NCBI GenBank assembly: GCA_903859795.1
Contig: CAIOOC010000342.1
Span: 1 to 20,801 of the forward strand
DNA: 20,801 bases
Direction of reading: 5' to 3'
Source: an uncultured Bacteroidia bacterium
GTDB taxonomy: Bacteria; Bacteroidota; Bacteroidia; Bacteroidales; Prolixibacteraceae
Positions 7,926 through 16,721 of the stretch are shown here, in pieces; the stretch's first letter is position 1; each line of letters begins with the position of its first letter. The notes under the pieces are model-generated. The model searched no databases and was not told the DNA's origin. It saw only the letters and a list, made by a program, of their open reading frames with translations. Made by a program: the position numbers and the translations under genes.

Positions 7926-10244
7926 TTAGACATTTTTCTGTATTGAAACCTTGTTCAGCCACTCAAGTACATCCTGCAGATTGATGTATTTCTCAAGCAG
8001 ATTCTGAGGGATGTAATAATAATGGTTGGATGATTCAAACGCGATGTATGAGTCCTTTTTCAAAATGGGAATCATCCGTTTGACCAGTTTGATCTCGTCC
8101 AGAGTAATTTCGCGCATTTTCGAAATACATTCCCGTTTTTCCCCAGGGACCATTGAGACGAGAAAACGGTCACGGGCCATAATAAACCTGGCCTGATTGG
8201 CCACTGAGGCAAAATGGATTGCAACGGCTGTGGACCAAACTAATTCATCCTCAATGGATTTCCTGTATTCCCCGGCCGATTCCTTAACACCATCACTAAG
8301 GGTCATGCACCCTTTTTCGAAACCATTGGCTACTTTTGCCATCTGGTCTGCCCACACGTTACCCGGATATACAGCCCTCCAATGTTCTAAATCGTCATAC
8401 GGAATTCCAACCATCGTGGAGGCCTTCCCTGTAGGTTTTATATAAAACGGATTTGCCGGACCCATCTGCTGCGGACCCTGATATACTGTTGAGATATGAT
8501 ACGGAAACTCCCGAAATGCTTCGGAGAATTCAGTCCAGGCTTTTCTTACAAAAGGTGTGGCTTTCTCTCCGTAATATTTTCTTGATAGTGCCTGTAGATT
8601 TTCATCCATTTTCCCTGCTTTCCAGGACTGGAAAAGGTCGATATTCGCAGAAGGATAACCACCCACGCTCCAGCTTAGCATCACACCTGTTACAGATTCC
8701 TTTGAGAGGTTTTCGGCATGCTGCGCCACCAGATCCATCGCCGGAAGCGACGGAATAATTGAGATCTCCCAGGTACAATTGACCTGAACCTTTGCTACAG
8801 TTTTGAGACCCGCTTCCCGTGCAATCCTCCAGTGCTCTTTTGCACGCGGACCAGGGCCAACCGACGAAATTGAATATTCCCCTACCTCCGACTTTACATT
8901 ACCGCGTACGATCGGCAGTGACCATTCGCTTACAGACATCAGCCAGCAGGACTTCGGAATCCCCCTGATAATGGCCTCTGCAAACTGATCATTCCAGCCC
9001 CAGTCCCAGACTATAACATTGGCTTTGGGATTCCCTGATTTCACCCCCTTCTCCATCGCAGAAATCAGTTCAACCATCACTTCGGAATAAGGCCTGTTTT
9101 TGCACCGCTCACATTCATTCTGCCTCCCGTGCGAAATACAACTGGTCAGATTTTCGGAGCCGGTAATTGTAAAAATCCCAGCCAGACCCGGAACACTCCG
9201 GAAAACGTACTGCAAAGAATTTGTGAGCCATTGCCTCACTTCCGGAACGCTCGTGCACATCGCAGCATAATCGGTTTCCTTAACACCTTCGGTTTTTTTG
9301 CGGTTTTCGGAGGAATCAAAAAAACTCTGATCCAACCCGCGAGGTTCATTCATATAAAGATAAACCCCTATCCCAAATTTCGAAGCACGACTTACAAGGC
9401 TTCTTAGTCCGTCGATCCGTTTTGGGCCGTCTTCCGAGCCCGGGAAAGTACCATCCGGTACCACAAGTGTATTTAAAACGGTATGCAGCCAGATTGCGTT
9501 CACCCCAACTTTTGACAATTTAAGGAGAAGACCCTCAGGAAACGAACCTAAATTCTTGTCCATCAAAGGATCACCAAATTCGGCACAATAGGAGGAGACC
9601 ATCCGAAGACTAAACCCCACAGAATCGGTCCGGCTGTTTAACGGGTGCAGAGCAAATAGTTCACGTTCGGTTACCTGTCCGGGAAAATCATTCATAAATG
9701 AGAATCTGGGCGCTTCGGGAGCAAAAGCAAGGTGGCCGACCTCCTTAACCCATTTTGCAATCCTGGCCACACGGAATTCGGTATCCTTTCGCGGACTTTG
9801 GTAATTCAATGGTGCACAGAAGGGTTTCAGGGTCCCTAATTTCACATACAGAAAATCATCCTCCCTGAGTCTCCAGGACAGTTCCTTGCGGCTGATTCCC
9901 AGCAGGATGAGAAGCTGATCATAATTCAATAAATTCCAGTTGGAACGGATGACAGTAATATATCCCTTTGAGGAATTCCACTGTGGCTCGATATTTCCCT
10001 GTGGCGGAAGTCCCATTGAAGCCGCAAGCGCTGCAACATTCTCTGCTGATGTTCCCATAACCTTTGCCATCCGGCCTACAGAAACGAGCGTCCAGTTCCG
10101 AAATACAAAGGCATATTGCCGGGAAGGGAACCATCTGTATTCAGCAGCCGCAGCCGTACCCTTTTCGCCCGGAAGGTCTTCACCAAATGAAAACTGCATT
10201 AGAGAAAAGAACAGGAGAATTAAGAAATTAAACTTATATCTCAT
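7926..10244 (-). CDS. Secreted TIM-barrel-like protein of unrecognised glycosidase family
   Basis: 772 residues and the first gene of the leftward cluster. The leader (1-21) indicates export. Residues 44-79 and 95-131 look like two copies of one short helical module: both start with an aromatic strand and an Arg-(Ser)-Asn-Trp-x-Leu motif, followed by two helices around a Gly-x-Ser turn (MGTSAENV and LGISRKEL). From about 200 the pattern is that of a (beta/alpha)8 barrel: VNAIWLHTVLNTL (248-260), IGVYLYMNEPRG (292-303), LAGIFTITGSENLTSC (354-369), ANVIVWDWGWND (408-419). Glu300 and Glu364 sit at strand ends, where retaining glycosidases of such barrels carry catalytic acids. A Cys cluster (Cys369, Cys378, Cys381) may bind a metal. 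The C-terminal third is helical. The overall look recalls GH20- or DUF4838-like proteins, but I cannot assign a family. Confidence 0.65.
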   Translation of the reverse strand: MRYKFNFLILLFFSLMQFSFGEDLPGEKGTAAAAEYRWFPSRQYAFVFRNWTLVSVGRMAKVMGTSAENVAALAASMGLPPQGNIEPQWNSSKGYITVIRSNWNLLNYDQLLILLGISRKELSWRLREDDFLYVKLGTLKPFCAPLNYQSPRKDTEFRVARIAKWVKEVGHLAFAPEAPRFSFMNDFPGQVTERELFALHPLNSRTDSVGFSLRMVSSYCAEFGDPLMDKNLGSFPEGLLLKLSKVGVNAIWLHTVLNTLVVPDGTFPGSEDGPKRIDGLRSLVSRASKFGIGVYLYMNEPRGLDQSFFDSSENRKKTEGVKETDYAAMCTSVPEVRQWLTNSLQYVFRSVPGLAGIFTITGSENLTSCISHGRQNECERCKNRPYSEVMVELISAMEKGVKSGNPKANVIVWDWGWNDQFAEAIIRGIPKSCWLMSVSEWSLPIVRGNVKSEVGEYSISSVGPGPRAKEHWRIAREAGLKTVAKVQVNCTWEISIIPSLPAMDLVAQHAENLSKESVTGVMLSWSVGGYPSANIDLFQSWKAGKMDENLQALSRKYYGEKATPFVRKAWTEFSEAFREFPYHISTVYQGPQQMGPANPFYIKPTGKASTMVGIPYDDLEHWRAVYPGNVWADQMAKVANGFEKGCMTLSDGVKESAGEYRKSIEDELVWSTAVAIHFASVANQARFIMARDRFLVSMVPGEKRECISKMREITLDEIKLVKRMIPILKKDSYIAFESSNHYYYIPQNLLEKYINLQDVLEWLNKVSIQKNV

Positions 10245-10278
10245 CGGTTATGATTTAGTCATGGAAAGTAGTAAAAAC

Positions 10279-10294
10279 CGGGAAGTACATCCCG
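10279..10294. promoter_or_regulatory. Near-perfect 16-bp palindrome, candidate operator between divergent glycosidase genes
   Basis: CGGGAAGTACATCCCG is palindromic except for one A/A mismatch pair (positions 10284 and 10289). It lies 35 bp before the leftward first gene and about 34 bp upstream of the -7 element proposed for the rightward GH127 gene. That position would let one dimeric regulator act on both sides; alternatively it forms a 5-bp hairpin in the leftward leader. No regulator gene is present in the window. Confidence 0.4.
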
Positions 10295-10302
10295 ATTTAA
10301 AA

Positions 10303-10310
10303 GAAAGATA
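10303..10310 (-). promoter_or_regulatory. Possible -7 promoter element for the leftward glycosidase cluster
   Basis: On the minus strand this reads TATCTTTC, seven of eight bases of TANNTTTG. It would start transcription near 10296 and give a leader of about 50 nt containing the palindrome. No clear upstream TTTG element is seen, so support is weak. Confidence 0.3.
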
Positions 10311-10327
10311 AATATAACTAATTTCTG

Positions 10328-10335
10328 TAATTTTG
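10328..10335 (+). promoter_or_regulatory. -7 promoter element (TANNTTTG) for the GH127 gene
   Basis: TAATTTTG is an exact match to the Bacteroidota -7 consensus. Transcription would begin near 10341, which leaves only about 3 nt before the ATG at 10344 but about 32 nt before the ATG at 10374, favouring the latter as the start. I see no good -33 element. Confidence 0.5.
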
Positions 10336-10373
10336 TTTACTTCATGAATCATTCCAAACTAATCAGAATATCA

Positions 10374-12776
10374 ATGTTTAAAAGGAACATCACACTTATC
10401 AGTCTGACAGGTATCAGTTGCTGCATAGCGGTCTGTCTGCTTATTTTTGGTTTCAGCCCCGTGGGTGCACAGGTAAAGTACAATGCCGCCAACGAACTTT
10501 CCGAAGCAAAAATGGGGGTGGAACGTGTGGCCAGGTATTATCTTCCTGCCTATTCAAACAGGGCAGCCAACAACAGTGAGATCCGCTGGGTGCAGATCGA
10601 TCTTGGCCAGAGCAGAAAGATTGACGGGATAAAACTATTACCCGGGGCCCAGGGATGGGGGCCTGCCTCAGGAGGTTTTCCGGCACGTTTTAAACTGGAA
10701 ATTTCAGATGATGAGGAGTTCAGACATTCTGTGATGTACGAAGATTATACCTTAAAGGAGGAGTACCCTGCTCCGGACGATAAGGTCTGTACTTTTGCCA
10801 GCAAAGAGGCTATCGGTCGCTATGTCCGTCTGACTGCCACAACATTACGGGACAGTAAACTGGCTATGACAAAGATCATCGTGCTCTCAGATGGCAAAGA
10901 TATCGCTCAGGGGTGCAGGTCGACTGAATCAAATCCGAACAAAGACTCACACGTTGAATTACTTACACGGGCACCACGTCCGCAGGGCGAACACGTTGTA
11001 ACCAACAATCCGGGCAACATAATGGCTGCCAAAGACTGGAAACCGGTCGCCTATCAGGCAGAAGCACCCATGGGAGGTGTACAGTTAGGCGATGGATTAT
11101 TCAGAACAACCATGGAAAATAATATCAGCTACCTGATGAATTCGTTTACCTTCGATCAGCTGGTTCGTAACTTCCGCGTTAAAGGGGGATTTCCTGTCGA
11201 ACCGCTGGAAGAAAGGTTCAAAAATATGTGGTTTCAGATTCTGCCCGGATCCGAAGCAGCGCGGTTTCTTACAGGAGCCGGGAATACCCTTCGGTGGATC
11301 GAGAACGCCGATCTCCGAAAACGGATGAATGACATTGTTGATGTTATCGATCAGTGCAAAGAGCCCGACGGCTACCTGATGGCTTTCCCGAAACACACTA
11401 TGTTTGACTACGAAAACGGCGCTTACACCAGGTCGTGGGTATCGCAGGGACTTATCGAAGCAGGTTATGCAGGCAATAAAAAAGCATTCCCGTTGCTGCG
11501 CGGATTCTACGACTGGTTTGATAATTGTGAGTATCTTCCTGAGATGTTACGTCGTGTCAGGCAAGGCACCCAGGGAATAATACCGATCACAAGAACCTAC
11601 TTTTCGCCCGTCGGAAAACCAAAAGATATCCAGGTTGTACAGCAATATTTCCAGGAGAATTACTGGATGGAACAGATGGCTAAAAGGGACCCGGACGCCA
11701 TCTGGAGATATCCCTACGACCGCCCCCACAATTACCTGGTTACCGGAATCGAACCTTATCTTGACCTGTACCGCGCAACAGGAGCAAAGAAATACCTGGA
11801 TGCTGCCCTCGGAGCCTGGGATCTTTACCATGACAACTGGGAACATATCGGAGGTTCACTTGCAATCAACGAAGGGACTTTTCTATATGAGCCTAAATCG
11901 AATTACCTGCGCCATGAGACCGGTGAATTGTGTGGAAACTCATTCTGGATAAAGCTTAATCAGCGTTTTCACCTGCTTTGGCCCGAACAGGAAAAATATG
12001 TGACTGAAATTGAGAAATCAATCTATAACGTAGCAATTGCCAACCAGTATGGCCCCGAGGGAATTCGCTACTTTGCCAAATTAATCGACCGAAAATACGG
12101 CGACCACTCCCCTAACTCACACCATTGCATGAACACCTGCTGTGAAGGACAAGGTACACGGATTTTCGGCTCACTTCCTGAGTACATCTATTCCATCGCT
12201 CAGGACGGCATTTATGTAGACCTTTTTTCAGCCTCAGAAATTAAATACCAGATTCATAACCAGTCAATCAGCCTGAAAATGAACACCCAATTCCCCAATG
12301 ACCCGAAGGTGGAAATCGTTGTCGGGAGTGAAAAACCGGTCCAAAATAAAATCTATATCCGGGTACCATCGTGGGCAGCAGCTGACATGCAGGTTTTTGT
12401 AAATGGAAGCGAAGCAGGCAAGGGTAAGCCTGGATCCTATCTGGTTATTGACAGAAGCTGGAAAAACGGCGATAAAGTTTCATTCACACTGCCGATGGAT
12501 TTCAGGGTCACAAAATATACAGGGCTCGAAAAAGGGTTCGAAGAAAACCATTATGCCGTTGAATACGGGCCCGTACTGATGGCCATGGTCGGGGTAAAAG
12601 CAAAGAAGTCTGATATTGGCGTCAAAGCCACTCCCGAAAATATTGGTAAACTGCTCAGACCTGTTCCGGGGAAACTTCTGCATTTTTCAATAGAAGGAAA
12701 CAGTGAATTCGAATACTGGCCCTACTATGAGGTGCAGGAAGAGCCGTTCTCATGTTTTCCGGAGTTTTTCAGGTGA
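10374..12776 (+). CDS. GH127-type beta-L-arabinofuranosidase with N-terminal discoidin-like domain
   Basis: From ATG 10374 the protein has 800 residues; an in-frame ATG at 10344 would add ten. The leader (about 1-32) ends GFSPVGAQ. Residues about 35-175 look like an F5/8 type C (discoidin, CBM32-like) domain: WVQIDLGQSRKIDGIKLLPG, then FPARFKLEISDDEEF, then IGRYVRLTATTL. The catalytic part (about 210-790) is of the GH127/DUF1680 type. Its Zn-thiolate signature is present: Glu518 and Cys520 in GELCG and the pair Cys589-Cys590 in NTCCEGQGTR, with the first Cys the expected nucleophile and Glu500 (in NEGTF) a candidate acid/base. It would release terminal beta-L-arabinofuranose, outside the cytoplasm. 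GH146, a related family with the same metal site, is an alternative. It is divergent from the other glycosidases and ends 7 bp from the convergent ATPase gene. Confidence 0.85.
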   Translation: MFKRNITLISLTGISCCIAVCLLIFGFSPVGAQVKYNAANELSEAKMGVERVARYYLPAYSNRAANNSEIRWVQIDLGQSRKIDGIKLLPGAQGWGPASGGFPARFKLEISDDEEFRHSVMYEDYTLKEEYPAPDDKVCTFASKEAIGRYVRLTATTLRDSKLAMTKIIVLSDGKDIAQGCRSTESNPNKDSHVELLTRAPRPQGEHVVTNNPGNIMAAKDWKPVAYQAEAPMGGVQLGDGLFRTTMENNISYLMNSFTFDQLVRNFRVKGGFPVEPLEERFKNMWFQILPGSEAARFLTGAGNTLRWIENADLRKRMNDIVDVIDQCKEPDGYLMAFPKHTMFDYENGAYTRSWVSQGLIEAGYAGNKKAFPLLRGFYDWFDNCEYLPEMLRRVRQGTQGIIPITRTYFSPVGKPKDIQVVQQYFQENYWMEQMAKRDPDAIWRYPYDRPHNYLVTGIEPYLDLYRATGAKKYLDAALGAWDLYHDNWEHIGGSLAINEGTFLYEPKSNYLRHETGELCGNSFWIKLNQRFHLLWPEQEKYVTEIEKSIYNVAIANQYGPEGIRYFAKLIDRKYGDHSPNSHHCMNTCCEGQGTRIFGSLPEYIYSIAQDGIYVDLFSASEIKYQIHNQSISLKMNTQFPNDPKVEIVVGSEKPVQNKIYIRVPSWAAADMQVFVNGSEAGKGKPGSYLVIDRSWKNGDKVSFTLPMDFRVTKYTGLEKGFEENHYAVEYGPVLMAMVGVKAKKSDIGVKATPENIGKLLRPVPGKLLHFSIEGNSEFEYWPYYEVQEEPFSCFPEFFR

Positions 12777-12783
12777 TTAGCAA

Positions 12784-14034
12784 TCAGGTTAAAAACATTG
12801 CCGCCGGAATGGCAGTAATGTTTTCTCCGAGATTTTTAACTTTAGGATCATTTGATAACACAAATGATCCAAGAAGAGGTTTGTCTAGCAATTCGGCTAA
12901 CCCGGTAAGATGGCGTGAATCTGAATTCCCGGCATTAACAGTCATTTTCACTTCAATGGCATAATACCCCTTTTCTGTCTCAATAAGCAGATCAACCGCT
13001 TTACCATCAAGCGTTCTCAAATGGTAAAATGAAGTTGCAACCTGAAGATATTTTGCCTGTTTGTAAATTTCTGCAACTATGGCACTTTCAAATTCATTTC
13101 CTGTTAGTCCACCTTCTTTCTGGAGAATTGCCTGTTGAACTCCGATATCAAGATAATGTAGCTTTGGCGATTTTACTAACCTTTTTTGCTGATTTCTGAA
13201 CCATGGCTTCAAAAGAATGACCTGATAACTAATATCGAGATAACTTAGAAACTGCCTTGCAGTTGCAGATGTAATTCCAGCCTCTCTGGCAAGGCTTGAA
13301 TAGTTTGTTGTTTGGGCCGTACATAAAGCAGTTATTTTCTGAATACTGATAAATGGCTCTATATTTCTGAAATTTGCCAGATCACGGATGTCCCTTTCAA
13401 GATAGGTCCTGACATACCCTCGTAACCATTCATATCGCTCCCTATCCGAAAATTCATCACCAATAATAGCCGGATAACCACCGAATTTAAGATAATACTG
13501 AAAAATCTGTATCCGTTCGGCATGATCAGGAAGCATAAGGAGATTTGGACCTAGGCTTTCCACCGAGGCTGTTCCTTCCAATAATTTTTGAAAAAACGAA
13601 AGCTTCGGATCATCTTCCCATCCGGAGGTTAACATTTCAGGCAATGTCAAAGGATAAAGTTCGATAATATGACATCGCCCGGCAAGACTCTCCTTTACCT
13701 GCGCCAGAAGTAAAAGCTGACTAGATCCGGAAAGTATATATCGGGTATTATCATAAGTGTCATAAATTGCTTTCACTGTCTCTATCAATTGGGGAAGCTT
13801 TTGTATTTCGTCAAGCAAAGCACATGGAAATGCCTTTGCCCATTGTTGAGCAGTCATTGAAGCATATTGTTTTCGCAAAACAGGATCATCCAATAATACC
13901 CAAACATGATCTTTAAAAGCGTTTCTCAGTAAAGTTGTCTTTCCTGTCTGCCGTGCACCCGTAACAACAAGAACCCGCCCCATGCTGGAGGTATGTTTCT
14001 CTATAAGCTGCTTTACTAATATTCTATTCTTCAT
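12784..14034 (-). CDS. AAA_14 / DUF4143 ATP-binding protein
   Basis: 416 residues, cytoplasmic. Walker A is GARQTGKT (26-33), Walker B is ALLDEIQK (72-79, Asp75-Glu76), and a sensor-like YILSGSSQ follows near residue 100. The C-terminal part is the DUF4143 domain with a PD-(D/E)XK-like core: FESAIVAEIYKQ, then KAVDLLIE, then YYAIEVKM, which supply the E, D and E-x-K positions. Proteins of this kind are very common in Bacteroidota and Archaea, often in multiple, variable copies. Their cellular role is not settled; links to mobile DNA or to toxin-like systems have been suggested but nothing here shows either. The gene stands alone, convergent with GH127 (7 bp gap) and divergent from the YncE fusion. 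A 10-bp inverted repeat lies in its 3' end. Confidence 0.85.
   Translation of the reverse strand: MKNRILVKQLIEKHTSSMGRVLVVTGARQTGKTTLLRNAFKDHVWVLLDDPVLRKQYASMTAQQWAKAFPCALLDEIQKLPQLIETVKAIYDTYDNTRYILSGSSQLLLLAQVKESLAGRCHIIELYPLTLPEMLTSGWEDDPKLSFFQKLLEGTASVESLGPNLLMLPDHAERIQIFQYYLKFGGYPAIIGDEFSDRERYEWLRGYVRTYLERDIRDLANFRNIEPFISIQKITALCTAQTTNYSSLAREAGITSATARQFLSYLDISYQVILLKPWFRNQQKRLVKSPKLHYLDIGVQQAILQKEGGLTGNEFESAIVAEIYKQAKYLQVATSFYHLRTLDGKAVDLLIETEKGYYAIEVKMTVNAGNSDSRHLTGLAELLDKPLLGSFVLSNDPKVKNLGENITAIPAAMFLT
12845..12870. repeat. Perfect 10-bp inverted repeat inside the ATPase gene
   Basis: GGATCATTTG (12845-12854) and CAAATGATCC (12861-12870) can pair across a 6-nt loop. It is 68 bp past the GH127 stop and could fold in read-through GH127 RNA, but no T-run follows, so it is not a standard terminator. 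Confidence 0.45.
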
Positions 14035-14145
14035 AACTACGTAAATTTAGTAATTATATTTTAAATATTACGCCTATATTAATAATACAAAAATTTTCTC
14101 AAACATATTTTTTCTGAAAAAAAGGCTCATTCACTATTATTTCAG

Positions 14146-14153
14146 TATTTTTG
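14146..14153 (+). promoter_or_regulatory. -7 promoter element for the YncE/phosphoesterase gene
   Basis: TATTTTTG matches TANNTTTG exactly. The start of transcription would be near 14159, giving a 5' leader of about 20 nt to the ATG at 14179. The rest of the 144-bp divergent gap (14035-14178) is AT-rich with no other element I can name. Confidence 0.5.
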
Positions 14154-14178
14154 TTTAACCAGAATACATAACTCTCCT

Positions 14179-16716
14179 ATGAAAATCTTACATTTTTTCC
14201 TCCACGGTTTATTTTCAGTTTTTTTTATAATCCCACTTAATGATATCAGCGCGCAAAACAACTTTAATCTGAAGGTTGGTCCCCAGCCAGACGGTAGTGT
14301 GCTGGTCCCCTCCAATCAGCTGTTGCGTCCTGCTGGGGATCAGATTGAGCTGCCAGGGCGTCCCGTCGATATTTTACTCAATTCAGGGGGGAACTTCCTT
14401 TTTGTGAAAAATATGAAATCGCTCGATCTTATAAGACTGAGTGACAAGAGCCTTTTACAGTCACTTTCCTTTCCCAATAAAGCAGGGGCTTCAGTTACAG
14501 GCATTTGCGCATCAAAGGATAACCGAAAGATTTATCTCTCGGAAGGTTCCACTAAGATTCTTATTGCCCGTTTTGCAAAAAACAATACGTTAAGCTGGGA
14601 TTCATCGCTTGTTATGCCAAACCCGGCGATCGGAGGAGACCCGTCGCCTTGCGGTCTGGCCCTGAATTCAAGGGAAAACAGGCTGGTCGTTACCCTGAGC
14701 CGGAGTAATTCCCTGGCTGTTGTCAATCCCGCTGATCAATCAGTCAGTGAGATCCCGGTTGGAATGGCCCCATATGATGTCATATTGCACTCAGATACAA
14801 AAGCCTATGTGACCAATTGGGGCGGACGGAGGCCTGTTACCGGAGAACCGACTTACAACTCTTCGGGAAGCCAGGTTCTGGTTGACCCCCGGACAGGCGT
14901 AGCAAGCAGCGGATCGGTTTCGGTAGTTGACCTAAAACTAAAAAAAGAGCTGAAAGAGATCAATGTCGGATTGCACCCTTCGGGAATGATTCTGAGCCCG
15001 GACAAATCACTGCTCTACGTAGCGTGTTCAAACAGCGATAAAGTTTATGTGATTGATACCAGGAAGGATGTCGTGAAAAATGAAATTTCTGTTCACATGA
15101 ACAAGCAGACTTCATTTGGAAGCGCCCCAAATGCCCTGGCGATTTCACCTGACGGGAAGTACCTGTATGTGGCGAACGGAACACAAAATGCAATCTGCAT
15201 GATTGAAACCGGCTCAAACCAGGTTAACGGATACATACCAACGGGCTGGTATCCCGGCGAAGTGATCATGAATAAAACAGGAAATCAATTGTACGTGGCG
15301 AATGTAAAAGGCATTGGTTCAAGGAATAAGTTGAAGGATAAAAACGGCTATAATTCTCACGACCACATGGGCAGTATCTCAGTTATTCCTATCCCCGGTA
15401 AAACGGATCTTCAGAAGATGACTGAAACTGTAGTCAGGAATAATACCCCCGAGAAAGTACTGAAGGCTCATTCACCGGCCGGAACCGGTCCGCTGAAAGT
15501 TGCCGTGCCACAGATAACGGGGCAGGTTTCTCAATTCAAACATGTGGTCTATATCATTAAGGAGAACAGGACATACGACCAGATTTTCGGAGATATGAAG
15601 CAAGGGGACGGCGACACCAGCCTCGTTCACTTTGGTCGTGAAATCACACCCAACCATCATAAACTGGCCGAAACATTTGTCCTGATGGATAATTTCTATT
15701 GCAGTGGTGTGCTCAGTGCCGATGGTCACCAGTGGGCTGATGAAGCCTATGCCACAGATTACCTCGAAAAGTCATTCGGAGATTTTACCCGAAGTTATCC
15801 TTACGATGGTGACGATGCGTTGGCTTATGCAAGCTCTGGATTTATCTGGGATAATGTATTAAGAAAAGGGTTGACATTCCGTAATTACGGCGAATTTGCT
15901 AATGCAGAGATTAACCCCAAAACAGCCACCTATTCCGATATTCTTCAGGATTTTCAGAAAGGGACAAAAAATGTTTCGATAAAGGCCAAAGCAAATCTGG
16001 AACAGATCGCCCCCTATACCTGTCCAACGTTTATAGGGTTTCCAATTAAAGTGCCCGATGCATACAGGGCTTCTGAATTTATTAAGGAGTTCAGGGAATA
16101 TGAAAAAACGGGGAACTTTCCGAATTTCATTATCATGCTTTTGCCCGCTGATCATACTTCGGGTACAAGGCCTGGCCAGCCAACTCCGCGGGCTGCTGTG
16201 GCTGATAATGACCTCGCACTCGGGCAAATAATTGAAACGATATCGAACAGTAAATTCTGGAAAGAGACCTGCATCTTTGTAACCGAAGATGATCCGCAGG
16301 CCGGTCTTGACCATGTGGATGGTCACCGTACAGTCGGGATGGTTGTGAGCCCTTATACAAAACGCCGGGAGGTGGTTTCGACCTACTATTCACAAATAAA
16401 TATGGTCAGGACGATGGAGAATATACTGGGCATTCCTCCTATGAATCAGCTCGATAATTCAGCTGAACCAATGTCAGACTGTTTTTATGAAACACCCGAT
16501 TTTACCCCCTATAAAGCCGCAAAAAGCAACATCCCCCTCGACGAACTCAATCCTCCCCTTAGCGGTTTATCAGGAAAACAGCTATCGTGGGCAAAAAAAT
16601 CCCTGGAGCAGGATCTTGATGATTATGACCGGATTGATGAGGATACGTTTAACCGTATTATCTGGCATGCGATGAAGGGATGGGACCGGCCTTATCCCGA
16701 TTTATCGCTGAAATAA
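14179..16716 (+). CDS. YncE-type beta-propeller fused to an alkaline-phosphatase-superfamily phosphoesterase
   Basis: 845 residues with a signal peptide (about 1-25, ending DISAQ). Residues about 55-420 form YVTN/YncE-like propeller repeats; examples are PCGLALNSRENRLVVTLS, HPSGMILSPDKSLLYVACS and APNALAISPDGKYLYVANG. The part from about 450 to 760 is a phosphoesterase of the alkaline phosphatase superfamily: HVVYIIKENRTYDQIFGD (455-472), SADGHQWADEAYATDY (from Asp515-Gly516-His517) and FVTEDDPQAGLDHVDGHR (700-717), which supply Glu/Asn, Asp and His metal-ligand candidates. The same two-domain order is known in Bacteroidota and other phyla, and a phosphate-ester or phosphodiester substrate outside the cytoplasm is likely but not identified. 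It has its own promoter and is not obviously part of the glycosidase locus. A palindrome cluster follows its stop. Confidence 0.88.
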   Translation: MKILHFFLHGLFSVFFIIPLNDISAQNNFNLKVGPQPDGSVLVPSNQLLRPAGDQIELPGRPVDILLNSGGNFLFVKNMKSLDLIRLSDKSLLQSLSFPNKAGASVTGICASKDNRKIYLSEGSTKILIARFAKNNTLSWDSSLVMPNPAIGGDPSPCGLALNSRENRLVVTLSRSNSLAVVNPADQSVSEIPVGMAPYDVILHSDTKAYVTNWGGRRPVTGEPTYNSSGSQVLVDPRTGVASSGSVSVVDLKLKKELKEINVGLHPSGMILSPDKSLLYVACSNSDKVYVIDTRKDVVKNEISVHMNKQTSFGSAPNALAISPDGKYLYVANGTQNAICMIETGSNQVNGYIPTGWYPGEVIMNKTGNQLYVANVKGIGSRNKLKDKNGYNSHDHMGSISVIPIPGKTDLQKMTETVVRNNTPEKVLKAHSPAGTGPLKVAVPQITGQVSQFKHVVYIIKENRTYDQIFGDMKQGDGDTSLVHFGREITPNHHKLAETFVLMDNFYCSGVLSADGHQWADEAYATDYLEKSFGDFTRSYPYDGDDALAYASSGFIWDNVLRKGLTFRNYGEFANAEINPKTATYSDILQDFQKGTKNVSIKAKANLEQIAPYTCPTFIGFPIKVPDAYRASEFIKEFREYEKTGNFPNFIIMLLPADHTSGTRPGQPTPRAAVADNDLALGQIIETISNSKFWKETCIFVTEDDPQAGLDHVDGHRTVGMVVSPYTKRREVVSTYYSQINMVRTMENILGIPPMNQLDNSAEPMSDCFYETPDFTPYKAAKSNIPLDELNPPLSGLSGKQLSWAKKSLEQDLDDYDRIDEDTFNRIIWHAMKGWDRPYPDLSLK

Positions 16717-16721
16717 TTAAT

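Noticed and set aside
12784..14034. Defence or toxin-antitoxin gene
   Set aside because: The AAA_14/DUF4143 family is widespread with unsettled role, and no partner gene or mobile-element signature lies next to it.
14179..16716. Part of the glycosidase cluster
   Set aside because: It has its own promoter, is separated by the ATPase gene, and its phosphoesterase domain has no clear link to glycan breakdown.
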